NCBI GenBank assembly: GCA_964423615.1
Contig: CAYRFQ010000020.1
Span: 1 to 64,000 of the forward strand
Reading direction: 5' to 3'
DNA length: 64,000 nucleotides
From: CAYRFQ01 sp964423615
Lineage (GTDB): Bacteria; Planctomycetota; Planctomycetia; Gemmatales; Gemmataceae
In this document: positions 16,765 to 24,779 of the stretch, in pieces
How the letters are laid out: each line of letters starts with the position of its first letter
How positions within the stretch are numbered: position 1 is the first letter of the stretch
The notes under the pieces: model-generated
The model's input: the letters and a program-made list of their open reading frames with translations, nothing else
Told to the model about the DNA's origin: nothing
Databases searched by the model: none
Position numbers and translations under genes: made by a program

Positions 16765-18378
16765 CTAACTGCCCTCCCCCATGGTGCTTTTGGCACTCTC
16801 AGCGTCCAGGTTCTTGTACCGGCCTTCTTTCTCCCATTTTTCTCCCGCAAGAAACACCATCAAGCCCAAGAAGACGACCACCACCAAGATTAACCCGATG
16901 GACCACAACGCCACAACGTTATCTGGGTCAGCCAGCTTCTTAATCTGCCCAGGCAAATTGAAGTAAACAAAACCACCAAAAATGATCAACAAGTAAACCG
17001 GCACGACGTACTTGAGCAGTAGTTGGACGAAGAAAGGAATCCGGATGTGCGCGCCCTTGTGGGCTTCTTCCTGACCCTTCTTAATCCCAAACGCCCATCC
17101 GTACATGACCGACTGGATGAACGCCAGGATGAAGATCATAACGCTCCCGACCCAAAAATCCAGAGTGTCTAAAGCGAGAGTGTTCTTCGAAAAAAACGCC
17201 ACGAAACCCACCCCAAAGGCCCCAACAAGACCCAAAAAAGCCGCCGATGCGTGCCTTTGGAGACCAAAACCTTCTTCCAAAAAGGCAATGACCGGTTGAA
17301 GCATCGATACACTACTCGTGACCGCCGCAACGAAGAGCATGAAGAACCACAAAAATCCGAAAAACTGACCACCCCACATGTTCGCAAACACGTTGGGCAA
17401 CGCGAGAAAACCAAGCGCGAACGAGGAGTCCAGAGTCTTCTCACCAATCACACCAAGGAACATGAATGCTGCCGGAAGAGTAATCAATCCACCAAGACAT
17501 ACTTCGAAAAACTCATTCATGCTGCTCGAACTGAGCCCGCTCAAAACCACGTCGTCCTTGGGCTTGAGATAACTCGCGTAGTTCACGACGATCCCAAATC
17601 CGACCGAGAGACTGAAGAAAATTTGGCCCGACGCTGCCAGCCAAGTCTTGAAGTCCCACAGTTTTTCTGGCCGTGGATTCCACATGAACCCAAGTCCTTC
17701 CATCAAGGAGTGCTTCTGGCCAGTTTCCGGGTCGGCCTCGCCAAGTGTCAGCACGCGGATCAACACAACGAATGCCAACAAAACAAGGGCTGGCATCGCA
17801 TACCGACAGAAGGTTTCGATCCCTTTGTTGACGCCTCGATAAATCAGTGCGAAGTTCAGGACGAACACAAATATCAAGGTCACAAGGAACGGCCAATTGC
17901 CAGACGAGAGCATCGCTCCGTCCGTCCCAGCCCCAATGTAGTTACCCAGAAACGTACCGAACTCCTCTTCCGTCTTCAGCCCGGCCATGTCTCCCTTGAG
18001 ATAACTGATGGCATACCCCAGACACCATGCCTCGATGAGTACGTAGTAAAAATAAATGATCAACGGAATCATCAGAGCGATGGCTCCGAAGTATTTCGAC
18101 ACCGGATTTCGCCAGATCACGCTGAACACCCCAGGTGCCGAGTTGAATCCCTTCGTCCCCCCGTATCGACCCATCGTCCACTCAGCCCAACACAACGGTA
18201 TGCCGAGAATCAACAACGAGATGAAGTAAGGGAGCATGAACGCGCCCCCGCCGTATTGCGCGGCTTGTCCCGGAAACCGGAGAAAATTCCCCAGTCCGAC
18301 AGCCGAACCGGCGACGGCCAGGATCACGCCGATCCTGGTCCCCCAGCCTTCTGATTGCTTTTTCAATTCCGATGCCAC
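16765..18378 (-). CDS. Sodium-dependent transporter of the NSS family (MetP-like)
   Basis: A 537-residue transporter with about 12 membrane helices. The start WGTRIGVILAVAGSAVGLGNFLRFPG is the signature of the neurotransmitter:sodium symporter family (TM1, with the sodium-binding unwound region). FFSLSVGFGIVVNYASYL is TM6-like. The start is GTG at 18378, preceded by AGGAGG at 9 bases. The gene is directly followed by the MetS-like gene, so the pair probably moves methionine or alanine with sodium. It is divergent from an AGCS-family symporter at 18724, which suggests a common theme of amino-acid uptake. Confidence 0.9.
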   Translation of the reverse strand: MASELKKQSEGWGTRIGVILAVAGSAVGLGNFLRFPGQAAQYGGGAFMLPYFISLLILGIPLCWAEWTMGRYGGTKGFNSAPGVFSVIWRNPVSKYFGAIALMIPLIIYFYYVLIEAWCLGYAISYLKGDMAGLKTEEEFGTFLGNYIGAGTDGAMLSSGNWPFLVTLIFVFVLNFALIYRGVNKGIETFCRYAMPALVLLAFVVLIRVLTLGEADPETGQKHSLMEGLGFMWNPRPEKLWDFKTWLAASGQIFFSLSVGFGIVVNYASYLKPKDDVVLSGLSSSSMNEFFEVCLGGLITLPAAFMFLGVIGEKTLDSSFALGFLALPNVFANMWGGQFFGFLWFFMLFVAAVTSSVSMLQPVIAFLEEGFGLQRHASAAFLGLVGAFGVGFVAFFSKNTLALDTLDFWVGSVMIFILAFIQSVMYGWAFGIKKGQEEAHKGAHIRIPFFVQLLLKYVVPVYLLIIFGGFVYFNLPGQIKKLADPDNVVALWSIGLILVVVVFLGLMVFLAGEKWEKEGRYKNLDAESAKSTMGEGS

Positions 18379-18723
18379 GAGTCGGACCTCCTATCTTGTT
18401 CGAACTAAGTTCTTTGTGGACATGACGAATGGGTTCGGTTACGCCTGGGACGAGTTTCAACCGACAGGATCAGGCGACGAATTTCGCCAGCCATTGTAAA
18501 CCGGAATGGCTCCAAGTCATCCTCATTTTGTATTCCCGCCAAATTCCCACTGGCCACGCAAACCCTGTTGTGCTAAGAACATGGGAATGTCGAATTCCCT
18601 CTCCCGCCGAATTTCCTTTCGAAAAGACTCCACGCGTCGCCACCAAGCGACAACGCGCCTTACCACCGAACCTGGCCACTCGAATCCGGTCGCAATCGGG
18701 TCTTGTGAACTGCGGAGATCGTA
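18379..18723. promoter_or_regulatory. Divergent promoter region of two Na-coupled transporter genes
   Basis: 345 bases between divergent transporter genes. Both start sites have good ribosome sites (AGGAGG on the left, GGAG on the right). No operator palindrome or gene was recognised. Confidence 0.45.
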
Positions 18724-20607
18724 ATGGAATCGTTTGTTGACAACATGAACTTGGTCTTGGGTATCATTAGCGGATTGCTCTGGCACCCCTATGTCCTTTA
18801 TTTCATCCTTCTCGTTGGCATTCTCTTCACGCTCTGGAGCGGGTTTTGCCAGTATCGCGCATTGACCCACGGCGTCGCCGTCGTCCGGGGTAAGTACGAT
18901 GATCCAAACGATCCCGGTGCCATCAACCACTTCCAAGCCTTGACAGCAGCATTGTCAGCGACAGTCGGGATCGGCAACATCGGAGGCGTGGCCGGAGCCA
19001 TCGCGTTGGGTGGTCCAGGAGCCGTCTTCTGGATGTGGATCGTCGGCATCATTGGGATGGCGTTGAAAGTCGTCGAAGTGAGCTTGGCCATGATCTACCG
19101 GAACGTCGATGATCCGGACAACCCACACGGTGGCGCCATGTGGGTCGCCGATCGCGGCTTACCCAAACTCAATCCCAACCTCGGGACCCTCGGAAAAGTG
19201 ATCGGAGCCATTTTCTGCGTCACCCTTTTGATCTCCACCGTCACGGGAGGGAACATGGCCCAATCCTGGAACGTCGCTGAAGTCACCCACGGGAGTTTCG
19301 AAATCCCTCGCTACATATCTGGCATTGTCCTGGCGATTCTATGTGGCCTCGTCATCATTGGTGGCATCAAGGTCATCGGACGAGTAACCGGCTTCTTGGT
19401 CCCATTCATGTGCATCATTTACTTGACCGCCGGAATCTATGTCCTGACCCTCAACGCCGTCAAGTTACCCGAGATGTTCACCTTGATCTTCCAGTCGGCT
19501 TTCGGTTCGGCAACGGCAAAAGGGGCGTTCGTCGGCGGGACTGTCGGATATGCATTCAGCTGGGGGATGAAACGCGCATTCTTCTCCAACGAAGCTGGGC
19601 AAGGCTCCGCTCCAATCGCCCATTCAGCAGCCAAGACAGACGAACCCATCCGCGAAGGCCTCGTCGCCGGAATCGGACCGTTCATCGACACCATCATGGT
19701 TTGTACCATCACGGCCATGATCATCCTATCGAGCGGCGCCTGGAACCGGGATCACGAAACCCATTTCTCCGAAATCGCCGAAGCCGAGCACGCCAACGTG
19801 AACCCACTCGAACAGCCCTCCTTGATACCTGTCGTCTTGCACGAGTCGGAACAACCGGGAGAGTGGATCACCTCGCAAACCGATACCGAAGCATCGAAAT
19901 GGAAGCTCCAACTGAAAAAGACACTCGCCCCAAAGCGTTACGAAACGAATTGGAATCCGGGCGAATGGAAACATAATCAACAAGTCTTCGTGATGGTCGA
20001 AGCCAACAAACAAAGCGACACCAATCACAACATCCACAGAATGTTAGGAAAACTCGTCGAAGAGAAAGTCGATGAAGTCGGTGAAGGAGAAAACACCAAA
20101 ACGAAATTCTTCATCGAGTGGGAAGAAGCTGGTCCATTCACCGAACGTCCCAAACTCGTTGTCGCCGATAAAACCCACCCCGTCTATGTCGATTACGTAG
20201 CGGCCCAATTGACGAGCCACGCATTCGACCGGGTATCGCCAGGATTGGGTTACTGGATGATCCCCATTGGAGTTTGGTTGTTCGCGTTATCTACAGCCAT
20301 CTCTTGGAGTTACTACGGCGAGCAAGGAATTATCTATCTCTTCGGCGACTGGCTCGTGATGCCCTATCGGGTCGCCTATTGCCTGATCATCTTCGGAATC
20401 GCGTGGGCAGCCCATATGGGATACGTCACCACAGAAAAGGAAATCGCCGGCTTCACGGACCTCGGCACAGGCGTGATGTTATTGGCGAACTTGCCAATCT
20501 GTTTGATCTTCGCACACGTCACGATGAAGGCCTATTACAACTATATCCGGAGACTCAAGGCAGGAGAATTTACTCAGCCCGGTCGCAAATCGGAAACGTC
20601 AACTTAG
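18724..20607 (+). CDS. Alanine/glycine:cation symporter (AGCS family) with large loop insert
   Basis: A 627-residue AGCS-family symporter. Recognisable blocks are TALSATVGIGNIGGVAGAI (residues about 78-96), GTVGYAFSWGMKRAFFSNEAGQGSAPIAHSAA around 278-309 and AISWSYYGEQGIIYLFG. Most family members have 450-540 residues. The excess is a hydrophilic insert of about 140 residues (about 340-500; SSGAWNRDHETHFSEIAEAE to DKTHPVYVDYVAAQ) between two membrane helices. Its place between helices suggests one folded extramembrane domain. The start ATG follows GGAGATCGTA. It is divergent from the NSS transporter genes. Confidence 0.9.
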   Translation: MESFVDNMNLVLGIISGLLWHPYVLYFILLVGILFTLWSGFCQYRALTHGVAVVRGKYDDPNDPGAINHFQALTAALSATVGIGNIGGVAGAIALGGPGAVFWMWIVGIIGMALKVVEVSLAMIYRNVDDPDNPHGGAMWVADRGLPKLNPNLGTLGKVIGAIFCVTLLISTVTGGNMAQSWNVAEVTHGSFEIPRYISGIVLAILCGLVIIGGIKVIGRVTGFLVPFMCIIYLTAGIYVLTLNAVKLPEMFTLIFQSAFGSATAKGAFVGGTVGYAFSWGMKRAFFSNEAGQGSAPIAHSAAKTDEPIREGLVAGIGPFIDTIMVCTITAMIILSSGAWNRDHETHFSEIAEAEHANVNPLEQPSLIPVVLHESEQPGEWITSQTDTEASKWKLQLKKTLAPKRYETNWNPGEWKHNQQVFVMVEANKQSDTNHNIHRMLGKLVEEKVDEVGEGENTKTKFFIEWEEAGPFTERPKLVVADKTHPVYVDYVAAQLTSHAFDRVSPGLGYWMIPIGVWLFALSTAISWSYYGEQGIIYLFGDWLVMPYRVAYCLIIFGIAWAAHMGYVTTEKEIAGFTDLGTGVMLLANLPICLIFAHVTMKAYYNYIRRLKAGEFTQPGRKSETST

Positions 20608-20681
20608 GACGCGGCCCGAACCTGAAAAGCTGAAAGCATTCCAACCCAAGACCCTGAAGGGAACAACCAACAACCCTCCTG

Positions 20682-21122
20682 TCACTTGCTGTCAACGATC
20701 AAAGTCACGGGGCCATCGTTCACAAGTTCTACTTGCATCGAGGCCCCGAATTGCCCCGTCTCAACCGGAACCCCATGAACCCGGACACCATTGATGAAGG
20801 CTTCGTACAACGGAATCGCCACACCCGGTTGAGCCGCATCAACAAAACTCGGACGTCGACCTTTCTGGGCGTTGCCATAAAGAGTAAATTGACTCACGAC
20901 CAGAATTCCACCACCAACATCCGTGACGTCGCGATTCATCTTCCCTTCATCGTCCTCGAAAACTCGCAAACCGACGACTTTATCCGCCAACCATTTGGCA
21001 TTCTCAGGCGTATCGTCGTGGGTGATTCCGAGGAGCACCAAAAGACCACGTTCGATTCGTCCGACAACCTCTCCTTCGACCGTAACGCTCGCTCCCGAAA
21101 CCCTCTGGATCACCATTCGCAT
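20682..21122 (-). CDS. dtd: D-aminoacyl-tRNA deacylase
   Basis: A 146-residue protein of exactly the usual Dtd length. It hydrolyses D-amino acids wrongly attached to tRNA. The key motifs are present: MRMVIQRVSGASVTVEGEVVG at the start, SQFTLYGNAQKGRRPSF (about 78-94), and near the end VETGQFGASMQVELVNDGPVT, with the Gly-cisPro motif (GP) in NDGPVT. Start at the first of two nearby ATG codons, with AGAGG eight bases upstream. It converges on the AGCS symporter gene. Confidence 0.95.
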   Translation of the reverse strand: MRMVIQRVSGASVTVEGEVVGRIERGLLVLLGITHDDTPENAKWLADKVVGLRVFEDDEGKMNRDVTDVGGGILVVSQFTLYGNAQKGRRPSFVDAAQPGVAIPLYEAFINGVRVHGVPVETGQFGASMQVELVNDGPVTLIVDSK

Positions 21123-21466
21123 GACTCAAACCTCTTCTCGTTAGCTCTTCCCCAAAGATCATCCTGAAAGACCCCGAACAGTTCCCTTGCCATCTCAAGG
21201 GTGCTGTTGTGCAGAATGGAATCACGAAGGAAAAGCGAATCGGGCAAACCCCGGCCCGAAGGGCCAACGGGGCGAAAGACAAACACTCGCCAGCTTTTCG
21301 GGCTGCTATGTCAACAAACAATTGCAAAATCCAAAGCCGCACCCCAAATCCAAACGTTCCTCTTGCAGCCATCCCTTCTGCCAGTCACAATACTAGTGCT
21401 GTATAAGGATTCCAGATCATAAGAGGCGTCGCAGCTTTGCAGCTTCGTTACTCGTCCCGAGCATCC

Positions 21467-22936
21467 ATGGATAGCCAACAGGTGGTCAACGTCTTGCTCG
21501 AACTTGGGCTTCTGCCCGAGGAAGAACGCGTACGCGCAGAAGTCCGACAACTGCAAACCCACACGTCCGACGCCAAAGCGTTCACTGGAGAACTACTCAA
21601 GCGTGACCTCCTGACTCCCTACCAGGCCAACCAAATCCTGACTGGAAAACGATCTTACCTTCGCGTCGGCCCCTATTTGATCCTCGAACGGCTCGGCGAG
21701 GGCGCCATGGGACAAGTCTTCAAGGCCCGTCACACGACTACCGGCCAAATCGATGCCGTGAAGGTCATTCGGAAAGAACACGTCACCAACACCATCGCCG
21801 TCAAACGATTTTTACGAGAAGTCGAGGCGGCTTCCAAACTCAACCATCCCAACGTTGTGGGAGGACACGACGCGGCCCAGGCGGACGGAACTTACTACTT
21901 CGTGATGCAGTTGTTGAACGGTCTAACGCTCTCCCAATACGTCAAAAAGCACGGGCCTTTGGAAATCGAGCAGGCCTGCGACTATATGCTCCAAACGGCC
22001 CTGGGACTCGAACACATTTTCCAGGCCGGAATGGTCCATCGCGACGTCAAACCAAGCAACTTGATGATCTTGGCTCCCGACAAAAAGAAAAAGGTGACTC
22101 CCACCGATTCCGAAAACGCAACCTCCCCGCTTCCAGGCGGCGACAGCCGGTGGGGCCAGGTCAAACTCCTTGATTTGGGGATCGCCCGCCTGAGCGAGGA
22201 ACCCGACCAGTCCGATCCGCACAGCCAACTAACCCAACTGGGAACCGTGATCGGCACAGCCGAGCACATGGCACCCGAGCAAGCCCTTTGTGGCTCCTCG
22301 GCCGATACCCGAAGCGACATCTACAGCTTGGGCTGTACGTTCTACTTTGCGTTAACGGGTCGACCACCATTTACTGGAAACAACAGCGTCGACATCATGC
22401 TCAAGCACCAACTCGAGAAGCCAAGGCCTGCCAACGAACTTCGATCGGGTGTGCCTCAAGCCGTAATCGACATTCTCGACAAGATGATGGCCAAGAAGCG
22501 TGAGGATCGGTACCAAACGCCATTGGAGGTCGCAACGGCCCTCCAGGACGCCATCGCCACGAAACTCAACGCTCCGATTCCGGTAGCCACCAGAGCACCA
22601 ACCATTCCCGTGGCGCACCCGGCTCCGCCAACACCATCTCGACAACCACTCGCAGCGACTTCGTACCTGGCGGGCCAACCAGACTACACCCAACCAACAC
22701 AACAAACCGCCGAACCGACCATCCCAACGACACCGCCGATGGCTCACTCCGTCTCGACTTCCACGGCCTCGCACGCCACGGAATTCGCCTTCCACGACCC
22801 GGGAGCAGTCGTGGAACACCGGCTCCAACCGTACCAACACCAACACACACAGCACGGCTTTTTCGTCTTTCTTGTGTTGGCGAGTATAGGTCTTGCCTTC
22901 TTCGCGACGATCATTTTGATATGGGCTATGGGCTAA
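21467..22936 (+). CDS. Transmembrane Ser/Thr protein kinase
   Basis: A 489-residue planctomycete-style serine/threonine kinase. The kinase domain (about 62-330) has the Gly loop LGEGAMGQVF, VHRDVKPSNLM (catalytic HRD), LLDLGIARL in place of DFG, and MAPEQAL. A 30-residue Lys/Ser-rich insert lies between the catalytic loop and DLG. Then comes a Pro/Thr/Gln-rich linker and a single C-terminal membrane helix (FFVFLVLASIGLAFFATIILIW), so the kinase is cytoplasmic and tail-anchored. The short N-terminal region (about 1-60) occurs in many planctomycete kinases. ATG 21467 is chosen; TTG at 21437 in the same frame is possible. Confidence 0.88.
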   Translation: MDSQQVVNVLLELGLLPEEERVRAEVRQLQTHTSDAKAFTGELLKRDLLTPYQANQILTGKRSYLRVGPYLILERLGEGAMGQVFKARHTTTGQIDAVKVIRKEHVTNTIAVKRFLREVEAASKLNHPNVVGGHDAAQADGTYYFVMQLLNGLTLSQYVKKHGPLEIEQACDYMLQTALGLEHIFQAGMVHRDVKPSNLMILAPDKKKKVTPTDSENATSPLPGGDSRWGQVKLLDLGIARLSEEPDQSDPHSQLTQLGTVIGTAEHMAPEQALCGSSADTRSDIYSLGCTFYFALTGRPPFTGNNSVDIMLKHQLEKPRPANELRSGVPQAVIDILDKMMAKKREDRYQTPLEVATALQDAIATKLNAPIPVATRAPTIPVAHPAPPTPSRQPLAATSYLAGQPDYTQPTQQTAEPTIPTTPPMAHSVSTSTASHATEFAFHDPGAVVEHRLQPYQHQHTQHGFFVFLVLASIGLAFFATIILIWAMG

Positions 22937-22975
22937 AACGTTTATCCTCAAACAGTTCTTAATGAGGCTCGATTA

Positions 22976-23236
22976 ATGGCTGACTTAACTCCTCACCAAC
23001 AAAAAATCGTCAACCGATATTACAACAACCTCGACAAAGCCAAGTTACAAAGGCTCGAAGAACTCGTCACCGAGTTATATCTTGCCGAAGGTAAGAAACG
23101 TGCCAAATATTGGAATGACGCCAGGAAAGCGATGGAAAAAATCGGCGTACCACAATCGCGGATCGATCACCTGGTAGAACTCGATAAGCCCGAAATGCTC
23201 GCGGAACTCGTAAAAGAGTTACACGCCAAAAAGTAG
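22976..23236 (+). CDS. Small helical hypothetical protein, 86 residues
   Basis: A highly charged, mostly helical protein (MADLTPHQQKIVNRYYNNLD... ending KEMLAELVKELHAKK in composition) with no signal or membrane segment. It begins 40 bases after the kinase stop in the same direction, so it is probably co-transcribed. Regular heptad-like Leu spacing suggests a helical bundle. The function is not recognised; sequence composition and placement support a real gene. Confidence 0.65.
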   Translation: MADLTPHQQKIVNRYYNNLDKAKLQRLEELVTELYLAEGKKRAKYWNDARKAMEKIGVPQSRIDHLVELDKPEMLAELVKELHAKK

Positions 23237-23803
23237 TAGTCACATTTCTCCATTTTCGGCCGACCCAACGCTTTCGTGGCCCTACCTTCGAGTTTCCTGT
23301 TCCCCTCCGAGTATGTAAACATACCGTTTCTGGAACAATCGCACTCCGCTTGGGCAAGGAACCGAACATGCCTCCAGATACAAAAAAAGATCCACCTTCC
23401 AACCAGGGAGATCCCTCCCGCTAAAGTCTTTCGCCTCGCCGAGCCATCCACCCAGGAATAAGCAACTTTATTCAACCCAATCGGAACCGCCATGGACTTT
23501 GTCGCTTATCGAGTCGGAGAGACGAAAAATCTCAAACTGAAAAATGGACCTGCCCACTCCGTCGGGTCGCCTGCAACAGCCAACTGGTGCTCCCCCGGAC
23601 CGTTCACAAACATCTTGGTCTTTGCAAGATGCGCAAAAACTCAACCAGCAAAACCTCTTTGCTCTTCGACAATTGACGTCGCCACCTCTTCCAGAATCCC
23701 CTATTACAACAAGAGACGTGAACTTCTCCTATTCCAATAAGAGACGTGAACTTCTCCTACCACGACGTAACGATTGTGACTCAACTCGGAAAGGACTTAC
23801 CCC
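23237..23803. other. Long intergenic gap with a doubtful small frame and a 21-bp direct repeat
   Basis: Two copies of a 21-bp sequence (23711-23731 and 23739-23759, spaced 28 bp start to start) encode or resemble NKRRELLL. A short frame starting ATGCCTCCAGAT near 23368 ends after 18 codons. Nothing else recognised; the promoter of the Lys-rich lipoprotein lies at the right side. Confidence 0.4.
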
Positions 23804-23807
23804 ATGA
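23544..23807 (+). CDS. Doubtful small ORF overlapping the lipoprotein start
   Basis: An 87-codon frame rich in Pro/Gln/Ser (LPTPSGRLQQPTGAPPDRSQ). Its TGA overlaps the ATG of the lipoprotein gene as ATGA, an arrangement typical of coupled genes, but the start lacks a ribosome site and the last third runs through the 21-bp direct repeats. It could be a real small protein, a remnant of a disrupted gene, or chance. Confidence 0.2.
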   Translation: MDLPTPSGRLQQPTGAPPDRSQTSWSLQDAQKLNQQNLFALRQLTSPPLPESPITTRDVNFSYSNKRRELLLPRRNDCDSTRKGLTP

Positions 23808-24625
23808 AACGTCTGGTCATTTTGCTTGGACTCGTGTTGGTTCCTCTGGCGTTTGTTGCCTGTGGGGGCTCAAACTCTGAGAAGAAAGAGAACGGCAAGA
23901 AGGAAGCCAAAAAGGACAAGAAAGAAGCTAAAAACGGCGAGAAGGAAGCCAAAAACGGCGAGAAGGAAGCCAAAATTAGCGAAGAGGCCAAGAAAGCCTA
24001 CGAACAGTTCCGCAAATCGACTCAGCAAGCGTACGAAGAAGTCGGAAAGAAAGTTGAGAAACTCGAAAAACGACTCGAGTACATCAGCGGTGACGCGAAA
24101 AAAGAACTCGAAAAGACCATCGCGTCCCTCAAAGAAAAACAACAGGCTGCCAAAAAGCAATTCGATGCACTCGGCGAAAAAATGAAGGAAGGCTGGGACA
24201 AATCCAAGCCCGACATTGAGAAATCCATCAAGGAATTCAAGGAAGCATCTCAATCGGCCTACAAGGAAGTCATGAAGGAGTCTAAGTCGCTGTGGGAAAA
24301 GAGCAAACAAACCACCGAGCAAGCCATGAAAAAAGCCGGCATGAAAATCCAAGAATTGAAAAAACTGGCGAAACAGAAAAAGGGGAAAGATCAAAAAGCG
24401 ATCAACGAGCAGATCAAAAAGCTCGAATCGTTCAAAACGAAAGCCGAAGACCAACTCAAAAAGCTGGGGGAGAATTTCCAGGAAGGTTGGGAAAAAACAC
24501 ACTCCAGCGTCGAGTCGGCTTGGACCGAACTCAGCCAGACTGTGAACAAAGCCTGGGAAAAGTTCAACAAAAAGAACAAGAAGGACAATAATAAGAAGAA
24601 GGACAAGAAGGACAAAGGACAGTAA
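23804..24625 (+). CDS. Lys/Glu-rich coiled-coil lipoprotein
   Basis: A 273-residue lipoprotein; signal peptide with lipobox FVAC and acylated Cys20. The mature part is almost entirely Lys, Glu, Ala and Gln (EKKENGKKEAKKDKKEAKNG and following), an alpha-helical, apolipoprotein-like or coiled-coil rod. Aromatic-rich segments recur about every 90 residues (AYEQFRKSTQQAYEEVGKKV; AYKEVMKESKSLWEKSKQTT; GWEKTHSSVESAWTELSQTV), so the rod may be built from three related units. A 21-bp exact tandem duplication occurs at 23930-23971. It is likely a periplasmic or envelope spacer; function unknown. Confidence 0.78.
   Translation: MKRLVILLGLVLVPLAFVACGGSNSEKKENGKKEAKKDKKEAKNGEKEAKNGEKEAKISEEAKKAYEQFRKSTQQAYEEVGKKVEKLEKRLEYISGDAKKELEKTIASLKEKQQAAKKQFDALGEKMKEGWDKSKPDIEKSIKEFKEASQSAYKEVMKESKSLWEKSKQTTEQAMKKAGMKIQELKKLAKQKKGKDQKAINEQIKKLESFKTKAEDQLKKLGENFQEGWEKTHSSVESAWTELSQTVNKAWEKFNKKNKKDNNKKKDKKDKGQ
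23930..23971. repeat. Exact 21-bp tandem duplication inside lipoprotein gene
   Basis: Two identical 21-bp units start at 23930 and 23951 and encode KNGEKEA twice. The neighbouring codons are degenerate versions of the same unit. Confidence 0.9.
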
Positions 24626-24659
24626 TCGAGTCAAGACGACAATCCGAGGACTGGGAAAC

Positions 24660-24697
24660 TGGGACGAGCGATGACGTGAAAGTGATCGCTCGTCCCA
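24660..24697. terminator. Long perfect hairpin between convergent genes
   Basis: A perfect 13-bp stem TGGGACGAGCGAT/ATCGCTCGTCCCA with a 12-nt loop, 35 bases after the lipoprotein stop and 82 bases before the end of the phosphatase gene. No U tract follows on either strand, so its termination mechanism is unclear; it may act on both transcripts or as an mRNA stabiliser. Confidence 0.6.
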
Positions 24698-24779
24698 CTC
24701 AGTACAAAAATCTCAGTCGAAGTCCCTGATCTCAAACAGAAAAGGCCCACTCGTCTGAGAAACAGGTCGACCCCTGTCC

